From Acidobacterium sp. S8 (GTDB taxonomy: Bacteria > Acidobacteriota > Terriglobia > Terriglobales > Acidobacteriaceae): DNA of 64,000 nucleotides. A program made the position numbers and the translations under genes. Shown one piece after another: positions 8,276-17,120 of the stretch. Below the pieces are notes generated by a model. That model saw nothing but the letters and a program-made list of their open reading frames with translations. It did no database searches and had not been told where the DNA came from. Each line of letters opens with the position of its first letter. Position 1 is the stretch's first letter. Location of the stretch: positions 318,113 to 382,112 of the forward strand of contig NZ_LMUM01000037.1 of assembly GCF_009765985.1 (NCBI RefSeq). The letters are read 5' to 3'.

Positions 8276-9501
8276 TTAATGCATGGCCGTTACGGCTTCG
8301 CCTTCCGGCATCTCGACGAGTGCGGGTATGCGCGTTCTCCCGATCAACAGGATGAGCAGGGCAGCGAAGGCGGTACTCGATAGAAGCGAGACGATAGCGG
8401 TTGCTCCGAGTACGCCGATTCCCATGGAAATGAGCGAGCCTGTTCCGGCTTGCAAGAAACCTAGCAAGGCCGATGCGCTGCCTGCGTCCTTTGAGAGGGT
8501 GCCATGCCGATGGCGGCGGCATTGGGGTAGGTCAATCCTATCGACAGCAGAAAGAAAAAGAAGAGGACAAGCGTGGCGCGCAGATCGATGAGGTGCATGT
8601 GCGCCCCTGCGAAAAAGACGGCACCGATGAAGACCTGAAAGCTCAGTGCGTAGAAGAAAATCTTCTGGCTGCTGAAGCGGCGCAGCAGAAAAACGTTGAT
8701 CTGGTTGCCTCCGATGAAGCCCATGACCAGCACGGCAAAGATAAGGCCGAAGGCTTTAGCGCCGAGGTGGTAGCCGTCCATAAAAATGATGGGCGAACCG
8801 GCGACGAAGGCGAAGAGGCCGGCGAAGGAGAAGGCTCCGGCGAGCGCGTAGGTAATGAACTGCGGCTGCCTGAGAATCATCCAGAAGCCTCTGAGGATGG
8901 GCTGCGGGCGGAGCGAGATGGATTTGTCAGGCGTATGGCCTTCCGGCAACAGCGTGAAGATGAGCGTGAGAATCAGCAGTGCGTTAGCGGCGAGGAGAAG
9001 AAAGATCCAGCGCCAGCCGAGACTTGAAACGAGCAGGCTGCCAACGGTGGGCGCGAGCAGCGGCGAGGTCCCGATGATGAGAAAGAGCAGCGAAAAGATT
9101 TTGGCACTCTCGCGGGCGTGGAAAAAATCGCGCACCATGGCGATGGCAGCCACCTGTGCGGCGCATCCTCCCAGCGCCTGAATGAAGCGCAGTGCGATGA
9201 ATACATGAATGCTGTGCGCCTGCGCGCAACCGATGGACGCGAGGATGTAGACGATGAGGCCGACGTAAAGCGGGCGCTTGCGTCCGAAGCGATCAAGCAG
9301 CGGGCCGTACAGAATTTGTCCGAGAGCGAAGCCGACGAAGTATGTCGAGAGCGAGATAGAGATGAGGGATGTGGTCGTGCCGAATTCTGCAGCAATGCGC
9401 GAAAAAGCTGGCAGATACATGTCGATGGCAAAGGGCGTAACGACACTGAGTAGGCCCAGCAGGAAGATAATCCATGCGTGTTTGTAACGTAACGATGTCA
9501 T
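8276..9501 (-). pseudogene. Bcr/CflA family MFS drug exporter, frameshifted near 8496
   Basis: The start (MTSLRYKHAWIIFLLGLL) and eleven or so helices are intact: FAIDMYLPAFSRIAAEFG, motif A GPLLDRFGRKRPLY, and the late YPNAAAIGMAP segment. After GMAP the frame ends in SQRTQAAHRPC and a stop. The alternate frame instead continues SKDAGSASALLGFLQAGTGSLIS and the last two helices to a stop at 8276, exactly as in intact Bcr proteins (PNAAALAMxPFSKxAGSASALLGFLQ). Restoring one base within the CCCTCTC run (about 8495-8500) would give a normal ~408-residue exporter. Either the sequence has an error here or the gene is newly inactivated. Family function: proton-driven export of chloramphenicol, bicyclomycin or similar. 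Confidence 0.8.
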
Positions 9502-9658
9502 TTTTGTGGATCGTGAAGAGAATTAAAAGTGCAAGTTCTCAAACCGCAATGCTTTGGAGAATTCACTCAGTGGATTCTTCGGCAGGCGACAAAGATTCAG
9601 TAACTGCGCTGCCGATCATTATTTGCAGTCGGCGCAAAATATGTAGCCGCGGGGAATT

Positions 9659-10489
9659 TCAGTCGTGACAGAAGTCGGTAATCGCTCCAAGAGAATAGGT
9701 GTCGGCGGCAAAGGTGAAGGTGCCCTGTTCTTTGATTTCGCGCGACGCACGGATAAATGCAGTCAGAGCGGCGCGACTGAGGGCTGATCCCAAACTGATG
9801 CGGCGCACGCCCAAGGCTGCAAGATCTGCAACACTGAGTTGCACCGCTCCCTTTAATGCAGCCAGTACATTCACCGGCTTGCTGACAGAGGAGCAGACGG
9901 CTTTGATATCTTCCGGGCGTGTGAGTCCGGGAGCATAGAGCACTTCGGCTCCGGCTTTTTCAAAAGCCTGCAGGCGGCGGATGGTGTCGTCGAGGTCGGG
10001 GCGTCCGTGAAGATAGTTTTCAGCACGGGCGACAAACATGAAAGGGAAAGGCAGTGCAAGCGCGGCCTCTGCAGCCGCAGCCACCCGCTCCACGGCATGG
10101 TCGAAGTCGTAGATCGGTTTTTTATCGTCGCTGGTAGCGTCTTCGATGGAGGCTCCAACCAGGCCAGCTTCGGCGGCAAGACGGATGGTTTCGGCGGCAG
10201 CTTCCGCGGAATCACCGTAGCCATTTTCAAGATCCGCAGCAACCGGCAGATGTGTCGCGTCGACAATGGACTTCGCGTTGGCCAAGGCTTCGTCGCGAGT
10301 GATGCTGGCCGTTCCGTCGCGGCGGCCGAGGGTTACCGCCAAACCGCCGCTTGTCGTCGAAAGGGCCTCGAAGCCGAGTGCAGCGAGGATGCATGCGGTC
10401 CCCGCGTCCCACGGATTAGCTACGAGGAGAGGTTTAGATTGCTGGTGGAGTGACTGAAAGATCGCAGCTTTTTCCGCTTGTGTCGGCAT
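9659..10489 (-). CDS. Isocitrate lyase/PEP mutase superfamily protein
   Basis: A 276-residue cytosolic TIM-barrel enzyme. Conserved landmarks: LLVANPWDAGTACILAALGF, TTSGGLAVTLGRRDG, the metal-binding strand PVAADLENGYGDS, GASIEDATS, and FVARAENYLHG. The Asp in ADLENGYG and the Glu in SIED are the expected Mg2+ ligands. The active-site cysteine loop (KKCGH) of true isocitrate and methylisocitrate lyases is absent; DDKKPIYDFD stands there instead. It therefore belongs to the broad PEPM-like group whose members include oxaloacetate decarboxylase and phosphonopyruvate hydrolase, and the exact reaction is unknown. It stands alone between an exporter and a ZIP transporter. Confidence 0.8.
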   Translation of the reverse strand: MPTQAEKAAIFQSLHQQSKPLLVANPWDAGTACILAALGFEALSTTSGGLAVTLGRRDGTASITRDEALANAKSIVDATHLPVAADLENGYGDSAEAAAETIRLAAEAGLVGASIEDATSDDKKPIYDFDHAVERVAAAAEAALALPFPFMFVARAENYLHGRPDLDDTIRRLQAFEKAGAEVLYAPGLTRPEDIKAVCSSVSKPVNVLAALKGAVQLSVADLAALGVRRISLGSALSRAALTAFIRASREIKEQGTFTFAADTYSLGAITDFCHD

Positions 10490-10521
10490 GGATCGAGTTT
10501 ACTTCTAAGTAACGGCTGTGC

Positions 10522-11244
10522 TCAAACGGACGGCAGACAAAGCCGCAGCACAAGAAAAAGCAACACGCCGGCGAAGAAAACCAGAGCCATGCGAATGCCC
10601 GGTTCGCGGTTAACCTCAGGAACGAGGTCAGTAGCAGCTACGTAAATAGCCACGCCTGCAGAAAGCGGAAGCCCAGCCTCTATCCATGACGGCAGCAGCC
10701 CGATGACCAGCGCACCGGCAATGGTTGCCGTCGCCAGTACGGACGCAGCGACGAGAGCAGCCTTGCGGCTGCGCCCCGAAGCCAGCATGACCGAGGCGAC
10801 GGTAAATCCCTCCGGGACTTTATGCAGAAAGATGGCAATGAAGATCAGCCAGCCCAGCAGATTCGACAGAACAAAACCGGAGGCAATCGCCACTCCATCA
10901 AAGAACGCGTGAACGGCCAACCCGCCGAGCACGGAATAGCTGGTGCGTGCGGAGATGAACTCGTCGTGATGAGTCTCTTCGCCGAAATGAAAATGGGGAA
11001 CAATCGTATGTTCCAGAAGGTGAATAGCGCAGTATCCAGCCAGCACAAGCACCGGGCCCCATTTCGGAGAGAAACGAAGGCTTTCTGGCAGCATCTCGAG
11101 AAAAGCTACCGCCAGCATGAAGCCCGCGCCCAGCGCTACGGAGTAGCGGAGGTAGCGCTTCTCCCAATTAGCGCGTACGAGAAGCAGGCCGCCGAAAACG
11201 TCCGCTACCGCAGCCACTGCGCCGAGAATGAGGGAAAGAAACAT
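10522..11244 (-). CDS. ZIP family metal cation transporter
   Basis: A 240-residue inner-membrane protein with about eight helices. The two metal-site signatures of ZIP transporters are present: HAFFDGVAIASGF in helix 4 and HKVPEGF in helix 5. A histidine-rich stretch between helices 3 and 4 (HTIVPHFHFGEETHHDE) is the usual variable metal-binding loop. Zinc uptake is the likely role, but ZIP proteins also move iron, manganese or cobalt. The protein begins at MFLSLILGAVAAVADVFGG. No Zur box is recognisable in the 189 bases upstream; the palindrome GGGTTAACCC at 11333-11342 is present but its meaning is not clear. Confidence 0.88.
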   Translation of the reverse strand: MFLSLILGAVAAVADVFGGLLLVRANWEKRYLRYSVALGAGFMLAVAFLEMLPESLRFSPKWGPVLVLAGYCAIHLLEHTIVPHFHFGEETHHDEFISARTSYSVLGGLAVHAFFDGVAIASGFVLSNLLGWLIFIAIFLHKVPEGFTVASVMLASGRSRKAALVAASVLATATIAGALVIGLLPSWIEAGLPLSAGVAIYVAATDLVPEVNREPGIRMALVFFAGVLLFLVLRLCLPSV

Positions 11245-11433
11245 AAGTTGAATTTTGGTAGTGACGCCAATTCATCATCATAACTCGCCATTTGCAGGAA
11301 AACGGTGGCGGCGCAAGCATTTGATGCTTTGAGGGTTAACCCAACCTGCAAAAGCCAGACCACCCCGATGGCATCTTCGCCTATCTCAATCTATGTACGT
11401 GTACCAAATCTGTAGCAAAAGGATGCACGTTTT

Positions 11434-11646
11434 ATGACAAACCAGAGTGACAAACGGCCGGAGCAGAACGACCGGCAGAATCAACCGAACAAGCCTCACG
11501 ATGAGCAGGGAAGCACACAGAACCGGCCCTCCCACATGAATCAGGGAACCGAGGCTTTTCGCCCCGATCAAGCGAAACAGCAGGATGAGCGCCGCGAGAA
11601 TCAGAAGGCTGGCCAGCCTCAGCCGCCTTCGCGGAAGGTCTCCTAA
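11434..11646 (+). CDS. Small, highly hydrophilic protein
   Basis: A 70-residue protein almost free of hydrophobic residues and rich in Gln, Asn, Lys, Glu, Asp and Pro (for example NDRQNQPNKPHDEQGS). This composition resembles intrinsically disordered stress or desiccation proteins. AAGGATG lies about 10 bases before the ATG, and a strong hairpin follows the stop, which supports a real transcription unit. I do not recognise a family. It may be a cytosolic protective protein, but that is only a guess from composition. Confidence 0.5.
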   Translation: MTNQSDKRPEQNDRQNQPNKPHDEQGSTQNRPSHMNQGTEAFRPDQAKQQDERRENQKAGQPQPPSRKVS

Positions 11647-11655
11647 ATAGAGCGG

Positions 11656-11680
11656 CGAGGGGCTCAGCGAGAGCCCCTCG
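11656..11680. terminator. Bidirectional hairpin between convergent genes
   Basis: A perfect 10-bp stem (CGAGGGGCTC / GAGCCCCTCG) with a 5-base loop lies 9 bases after the small hydrophilic gene and 2 bases before the convergent DUF4149 gene end. A short TTCTAG follows on the plus strand. Confidence 0.65.
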
Positions 11681-11682
11681 TT

Positions 11683-12153
11683 CTAGTCCCGAGCTACAAA
11701 CGCCACAAGCAAAATTCCTGCCACCAGCACAGCTTCTTCCACACGCTCCGATTCCACGTGCAGCTTATTGAATGCCAACCGATCGGGGTCGTCAGCTGCC
11801 ACAGCATCAATCGCGCCGCCCGCGGCAAGGCGATAACCCTCCATTTTCGGAATGATCCAGAACTGGGAGAAGGCCGTCAACGCCAGCATGATGAAGGCAA
11901 AGATGACCGGCAACACGACATTCCGAGCATAGGTGCGAGCCCGCTGCGCGGCCAGAAGAAGAACGACGATGAGCGTTCCTGCAACCAGCCCCTCGTAGTG
12001 CAGAATACGCAGGCATTTTCCAACGATGATGCCTGCGGCATGTGTGTCAGAAATTGAAGAAAAAGCTGTGGCCGCGACGACAGGAAAGAACATGATCCCG
12101 CCGAGCCACAGCGTGATGAGGAGCAGAATGAGAGCACGCAGAAGAGTTTTCAT
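11683..12153 (-). CDS. DUF4149-like membrane protein
   Basis: A 156-residue protein starting at ATG 12153 (MKTLLRALILLLITLWLGGIMFFP). It has four predicted helices with the WxGGxxFFxxVxAxxxF opening of the DUF4149/TMEM205-like group, and helix 4 closes the protein (AVLVAGILLVAFVARD). No function is established for the family. Its start is 7 bases after the htpX stop in the same direction, so the two are probably one transcript; a role near membrane quality control is an inference from that pairing. The longer open frame up to 12456 is an overlap with htpX and is ignored. Confidence 0.75.
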   Translation of the reverse strand: MKTLLRALILLLITLWLGGIMFFPVVAATAFSSISDTHAAGIIVGKCLRILHYEGLVAGTLIVVLLLAAQRARTYARNVVLPVIFAFIMLALTAFSQFWIIPKMEGYRLAAGGAIDAVAADDPDRLAFNKLHVESERVEEAVLVAGILLVAFVARD

Positions 12154-12160
12154 CAGGCCG

Positions 12161-13033
12161 TCACCGTTCCTGCACTCCATAAACGCTCGACCGTCCGATG
12201 AGCTTTTCGATGCGCTTCGAAATCGGCGGATGGGTCGCGAAAAGATTGGCGAAGTCGCGTCCGCTGAGTAGCGGTTGCACGATGAACAGGTGTGCATTGG
12301 AAGGCGAGGCCTGCATGGGAAGCCGTTTGGAGTATGCGTCGAGCTTCTCCAGGGCCGAGGCAAGCGCATACGGATTGCCGGTGATATGCGCGCCGGTGGC
12401 GTCCGCTTCGTATTCGCGGGAGCGCGAAATAGCCAACTGTATGAGAGTCGCAGCAATCGGCGCCAGGATCAGCATGAAGAGCGCGCCCAGACCGCCTCCG
12501 CCACGCTCGCGGTCGCGGCTGTCCCCGTATCCGCCGAACAGCGAAGCCCAATAGCCCATTCGTGCCAGCATGGTAATGGCGCCGGCAAGTGTGGCAGCAA
12601 TGGAACTGGTCAGGATGTCGCGATTGCGCACATGGCCCAATTCATGGGCGAGCACGCCCTCCAGTTCATCGTCGTTTAGCAGATTCAGTATCCCCTGCGT
12701 AACGGCGACTGAGGCGTGTTTCGGGTTGCGCCCGGTAGCAAAGGCATTCGGCGAATCGGAAGGGATGACATAAATCTTCGGCATCGGCAAACCGATCCGT
12801 TGGGTCATCCGCTCTACGACCTGGTAGACACGCGGCAACTCTTCGCGCGTGGCAGGCTGCGCCCGGTACATCGTCAGTGCCAGCTTGTCAGAGTAGAAGT
12901 AACTGAAGAAATTCATCCCGGCGGCAAAGATAAATGCCAGCAACATACCGTTGCGGCCGCCAAAGTGCTGCCCAAGCAAGACCAGGCAGAGTGTAAGCGC
13001 AGTCATCAGGAAAGCAGTCTTGAAAGTGTTCAT
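12161..13033 (-). CDS. htpX: Membrane-bound zinc metalloprotease HtpX
   Basis: A 290-residue inner-membrane M48 peptidase that cleaves damaged membrane proteins under heat or envelope stress. It has two N-terminal helices, a zinc motif HELGH at residues 130-134, and the third ligand in the later [11 protein letters not shown] helix, with two more helices ([14 protein letters not shown] and [20 protein letters not shown]) between them. The C-terminus carries [12 protein letters not shown], also conserved in HtpX. It is followed by a DUF4149 gene with a 7-base gap. Length and motifs are complete, so it should be active. Confidence 0.95.
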   Translation of the reverse strand: MNTFKTAFLMTALTLCLVLLGQHFGGRNGMLLAFIFAAGMNFFSYFYSDKLALTMYRAQPATREELPRVYQVVERMTQRIGLPMPKIYVIPSDSPNAFATGRNPKHASVAVTQGILNLLNDDELEGVLAHELGHVRNRDILTSSIAATLAGAITMLARMGYWASLFGGYGDSRDRERGGGGLGALFMLILAPIAATLIQLAISRSREYEADATGAHITGNPYALASALEKLDAYSKRLPMQASPSNAHLFIVQPLLSGRDFANLFATHPPISKRIEKLIGRSSVYGVQER

Positions 13034-13166
13034 TGCGAGCGGCCCTCCATTTCCGTTGAACCGCTTCCATAGATTGTTTCATAGAGTGGCTGGAGCCGTT
13101 TTTGTACTGTTTTCAGTAACTTCATACTGTATTCGGAATCATAAGATAACTATTGAGGAAACAGCC

Positions 13167-13180
13167 ATTTACTTGTAAAT
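13167..13180. promoter_or_regulatory. ATTTAC-TT-GTAAAT inverted motif upstream of TonB receptor 1
   Basis: A 14-bp perfect inverted repeat within ACAGCCATTTACTTGTAAATA, 114 bases before the receptor start. A TATAGT box at 13184-13189 lies just downstream, so the motif sits where a -35/-10 spacer would be. The second receptor has CCATTTACT-TGTAAATA with four extra bases in the middle (17011-17031). Confidence 0.4.
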
Positions 13181-13293
13181 AACTATAGTGGATCGTCTAA
13201 GTCAGTTACTTTCTTTAACCTGAGAATAAGTGATAGCTGCTGAGTTCTACGGTATGAAAATTGCCTTTGTGCGAGCAATGACTTCTTCCTGGA

Positions 13294-16200
13294 ATGGGGC
13301 GAACTATGACTTCAAGTGTGTTGGCCACAAGGTGGTCAAACGATAAGTGTAGTTGTATTTGTAAACTCCTGATCCTAGCCGTGCTGATTTCCACTCTTTC
13401 CTCCTTCGCCCAGGAAACCACGGGCGCTCTTCAAGGCACAATCAAAGATTCTGCCGGAGCCATCATTAGTAATGCGCATCTGGTGCTCTCCAGCGACACG
13501 CTGGTGGGAACGAAAGAGCTGAATACAGATTCCAGCGGCTATTACCACTTTTCCAACGTGCCTCCGGGCACTTACACCCTGAAAGCGACGGCGCCGGGTT
13601 TCGACACCCTGATTCGAGAAGGAATCATAATTCTGGTCGGACATTCCCCGACACTCGATCTGACGATGAAAGTCGGTGCGGTCAGCACCACGATTCAGGT
13701 CACAAGTCAGACTCCCCTCATCGATACGACGACCAATACTACGCTGACCAATATTCCTGAAGATGTCATTCAGAATGTGCCCCATGGACGCTCGTTTCAG
13801 TCGGTCATCGAGTTTGCTCCCTCGGCACGCAACGAACCTCTGGCTGGCAATAATATGCAGAGCAATGGATCAGGCGGCTCATCTCCGGGCAGTATGAGCA
13901 ATGGCGGCGATCACGGTTTTTCCGTTGCCGGCGGTGCTGATTCGGAAAACTCCTACCTTGTTGAAGGACAGGAAACGGCCAATATTATCGGAGGCTACTC
14001 CCATACAAACGTTCCTTTTGATTTCATTCAGGAAGTACAGCTGAAAAGCTCCGGTATCGAAGCCCAACACGGAGGCGCGCTTGGCGGTGTCGTGAACGTG
14101 ATCATGAAGAAGGGCAGCGACAACTGGCATGGATCGGTTTTTACCCAGTTTGAAAATGATGCGTTGGATGGATCGCCCACCGCAACGTCGCGATACGATC
14201 CCAGCTCGAGCGGAGCTGCGACTTCCTGGGGAGCAGTAGATCCGACCTATCAGAACTACCAGCCGATCCGGCCGCATACAAGCGATGTATTTCCCGGCTT
14301 TACCTTCGGCGGCCCAATCTTCAAGAATCGGCTCTTTGGCGTAGTCGGTTTCAATCCTGAATTCAATAATTACGCGCAAAATGTGAATTACGGTCCTACG
14401 AATGGCGGGATTCTGCCCTTCAGCCGGAATACGCAGACCTACTACACGTATGCGCGAGTAGACGCCGTTGTCGCGCAAAAACTGCGTGTTTTCGGTTCCT
14501 GGCTGTATCAGTTGCAGCGTCAGAGCGGCGAGGCGTTGCCAGTCTCTGATTCGGTTCAGGGATACTTCAATACCAGCACCGGATGCTTCGGCTCCGCTAC
14601 GTCGGCGAGTAACCCTTGCCTCAGCACGGGTATTCCCTCGTTTGCGTATGCGCACTCGCTGGGATACGTCGCACCAAACAACACTACCAATGCAGGTGCA
14701 GACTGGACGATCACCCAGAGCCTGGTCTCTACGACACGTTTTGGCTACTATTTCGAGAACTACCACGACTTCGGTTATCCCACGACAGGTACCATCTATG
14801 CTTTTCAGGCGAATGGCATAGGCGGCACTGACATTAGCGGCAATCCTCTTCCTCCCGATCTCCAACAGGGAGCCGGATATTTCAATATTGCTCAGAATGC
14901 CAACTACACGGTTCGCAACGCGAACAAGGCAATTCAACTGGATGAGGATCTCGCGTGGTACAAGAGCGGATGGGCGGGCACGCATAACATCGCGTTCGGC
15001 TACCAGCTAAACCGTCTGTCAAACGACATTGATCAGCATTACAACACTCCTAACGTACAGGTCTGGCCCGGAACGGGAAATCCATACTCCCCGCAAGGCC
15101 AGGTGGGTGCACAAAACTGCGCAACGGTCGAAGCGATCAATCAGCCAGGAAATCCGAATGCTGTCTGCGTCGGCACCTACGGCAACGTCGATGTCTATGA
15201 CTACGGATCTCTCGGGAAAGCAACTAGTTACAACCATGCCTTCTTCGTCCAGGATTCCTGGCAGATTGGCCATGGGATAACGATCAACGCCGGCGTACGT
15301 GTGGAGCATGAGTATCTGCCCGCCGAAAATCAGCCGTCGGGCTCGATTGCCACACCAATTAACTTTGGCTGGGGTGACAAAATAGCCCCGCGTCTTGGAG
15401 TAGCGTGGGATCTCGCGCAGAACGGCAAGGTTAAGGTGTTTGCCAGCTATGGGCAGTTCTATGACCAGATGAAGCTGAACCTGGCCATCAGCTCCTACGG
15501 CGGACAGTACTGGCAGGAATGCTGGTACGCGCTGATGACCCCAGACCTCTCGACGGTAATGCCAGCGTTTAATAGCGGCGGGCGATATTGCGTGGGACCA
15601 AATTCGTCGAGTGAGGCGAACTTCGGCGGCACCACTCCCTCGGGATTGATCTTCCTCGAGAATCAGAATATCCGCGCTTTCCCCACCACCTGCCCGACTT
15701 GCAGCTCGACCGAAGAGGGCACCGCTCCTGGCCTGAAGCCGTACGAACAACATGAATCGGTCTATGGCATCGACTACCAGATTGCTCCCAGTCTGGCCCT
15801 CGAGGCCCGATGGGATCGGCGACGACTCGATCACGTAATCGAAGACTCGGCCTTATATAACCCGAATGTTGGTGAAACCTTCGTCATCGTCAATCCTGGG
15901 CAGGGAGTGAATAGCACCTTCAACGGCTTCTGGAATTTTCTTTATGGAACGCCGCCGCCTTCATGCTCGGGAACGGATTGCCCGCCGCAAGGGATTATTC
16001 CCGCAGCTCGCAGCTATGACGGCATCGAAATTCGCCTGACCAAAGCAAGCACCAATCACTGGTTCGGCATGTTTTCCTACACGTATAGCAATTTTCGCGG
16101 CAACTACACGGGATTGACCAGCACCGATGTTGCCGACGGTGGCGGCGGACGCAATGCGCCGAACAACAGCCGCTCGTTTGACGAGCCGTACTTCTCCTGG

Positions 16201-16893
16201 AACTCGATGGGCGGGTCTTCCAGCGGACTGCTGCCTACTGACCGGCCACATGCCTTCAAGGGATATGCCTACTATGAGCTGCCGTGGCTCCAGAAGTTCA
16301 CCAGCGACTTCGGCATCTTCCAGTATGGCTACAGCGGTACTCCGCTTACGAGCTACCTCGACGTGGGCTATGCCTTCCCCGGGGCATTCCCGACCGATGT
16401 CGTCGATCGCGGAAAATGGGTGGATGTCACCCAGGATCCAACCAGCGGCGCCATCTCGGTGGGCCAGCCTTACACCAAGCGGACTCCGTGGTATACGCAA
16501 ACAGATTTCAACTTCCAGCAATCCTATAAGGTTACTGAGAAAACGGCGTTGAGCTTCGCGACTACTTTTACAAATCTGCTGAATCAGCATTCGGTAGTCT
16601 CTACCGGGCAGCAGATCGATTCAAACTATGCCGTGAACTTTGCTGCCCCCAGCACTCCAGGCTGCGCAGCAGCGAATACCGCCATTCTCAACTCGCCGGA
16701 TCCCACTTGTTACATCTTTGATGGTGCTCCGGCGTATGCGTCCTATATGCGTCCATACAATATTCAGGCGCTGATGAATTCAGCTCCCTCGAATGCAACC
16801 AGCGGTCCGGTAACGGTAAACAGTCAGTACGGCAAGCCGTATCTCTTCCAGACGGCGCGGGGTATCCGTCTGCAGCTGAAATATACCTTCTGA
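13294..16893 (+). CDS. TonB-dependent receptor with carboxypeptidase-regulatory-like domain (1)
   Basis: A 1199-residue outer-membrane protein. A signal peptide (LLILAVLISTLSSFAQ) is followed by a ~90-residue beta-sandwich of the CarboxypepD_reg type (GALQGTIKDSAGAIISNAHLVL through APGFDTLIREGI), then a plug domain (DTTTNTTLTNIPEDVIQNVPHGRSFQSV; YLVEGQETANIIGGYS) and a long beta-barrel ending in an aromatic residue, RGIRLQLKYTF, as outer-membrane insertion requires. This architecture is very common in Acidobacteria and is distinct from Bacteroidetes SusC because no SusD gene accompanies it. Substrate unknown. ATG 13294 is used; a second ATG at 13306 is also possible. Energised uptake needs TonB, ExbB and ExbD, which are elsewhere. 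A terminator follows at 16909. Confidence 0.88.
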   Translation: MGRTMTSSVLATRWSNDKCSCICKLLILAVLISTLSSFAQETTGALQGTIKDSAGAIISNAHLVLSSDTLVGTKELNTDSSGYYHFSNVPPGTYTLKATAPGFDTLIREGIIILVGHSPTLDLTMKVGAVSTTIQVTSQTPLIDTTTNTTLTNIPEDVIQNVPHGRSFQSVIEFAPSARNEPLAGNNMQSNGSGGSSPGSMSNGGDHGFSVAGGADSENSYLVEGQETANIIGGYSHTNVPFDFIQEVQLKSSGIEAQHGGALGGVVNVIMKKGSDNWHGSVFTQFENDALDGSPTATSRYDPSSSGAATSWGAVDPTYQNYQPIRPHTSDVFPGFTFGGPIFKNRLFGVVGFNPEFNNYAQNVNYGPTNGGILPFSRNTQTYYTYARVDAVVAQKLRVFGSWLYQLQRQSGEALPVSDSVQGYFNTSTGCFGSATSASNPCLSTGIPSFAYAHSLGYVAPNNTTNAGADWTITQSLVSTTRFGYYFENYHDFGYPTTGTIYAFQANGIGGTDISGNPLPPDLQQGAGYFNIAQNANYTVRNANKAIQLDEDLAWYKSGWAGTHNIAFGYQLNRLSNDIDQHYNTPNVQVWPGTGNPYSPQGQVGAQNCATVEAINQPGNPNAVCVGTYGNVDVYDYGSLGKATSYNHAFFVQDSWQIGHGITINAGVRVEHEYLPAENQPSGSIATPINFGWGDKIAPRLGVAWDLAQNGKVKVFASYGQFYDQMKLNLAISSYGGQYWQECWYALMTPDLSTVMPAFNSGGRYCVGPNSSSEANFGGTTPSGLIFLENQNIRAFPTTCPTCSSTEEGTAPGLKPYEQHESVYGIDYQIAPSLALEARWDRRRLDHVIEDSALYNPNVGETFVIVNPGQGVNSTFNGFWNFLYGTPPPSCSGTDCPPQGIIPAARSYDGIEIRLTKASTNHWFGMFSYTYSNFRGNYTGLTSTDVADGGGGRNAPNNSRSFDEPYFSWNSMGGSSSGLLPTDRPHAFKGYAYYELPWLQKFTSDFGIFQYGYSGTPLTSYLDVGYAFPGAFPTDVVDRGKWVDVTQDPTSGAISVGQPYTKRTPWYTQTDFNFQQSYKVTEKTALSFATTFTNLLNQHSVVSTGQQIDSNYAVNFAAPSTPGCAAANTAILNSPDPTCYIFDGAPAYASYMRPYNIQALMNSAPSNATSGPVTVNSQYGKPYLFQTARGIRLQLKYTF

Positions 16894-16908
16894 TGAGCTA
16901 AAAACGCA

Positions 16909-16950
16909 CTGGCGAATGGACTTCCTGAACCGTCCGTTCGCCAGGTTTTC
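16909..16950 (+). terminator. Intrinsic terminator after TonB receptor 1
   Basis: A 13-bp stem (CTGGCGAATGGAC / GTCCGTTCGCCAG, one G-U wobble) with a 10-base loop, followed by GTTTTC, 15 bases after the stop codon. Confidence 0.75.
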
Positions 16951-17000
16951 ATTACGGGCGGTAAATGAAAATACCAAATCTCAAACCGGTCTATGAAATT

Positions 17001-17030
17001 ATGGATATATCCATTTACTCATATGTAAAT
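17001..17030. promoter_or_regulatory. Two adjacent palindromes upstream of TonB receptor 2
   Basis: ATGGATATATCCAT (17001-17014) is a perfect 14-bp palindrome. It overlaps by two bases a second inverted motif, ATTTAC-TCATAT-GTAAAT (17013-17030). The second has the same six-base arms as the motif upstream of receptor 1 and as the flavin-reductase operator, whose spacer is also six bases. They lie about 90 bases before the receptor start and are probable regulator-binding sites. Confidence 0.45.
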
Positions 17031-17120
17031 AGATGAGACGCTAAATCGCTGAATTTATGATCGTTTGCGTTTTGGCCATTTGACTGCATCACCGGGGAGC
17101 ATTCAATACTTTCCTGGGGT

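Noticed and set aside
13879-14985. A 368-codon minus-strand frame opposite TonB receptor 1
   Set aside because: Antisense to a well-supported receptor gene, with no ribosome site or recognisable protein.
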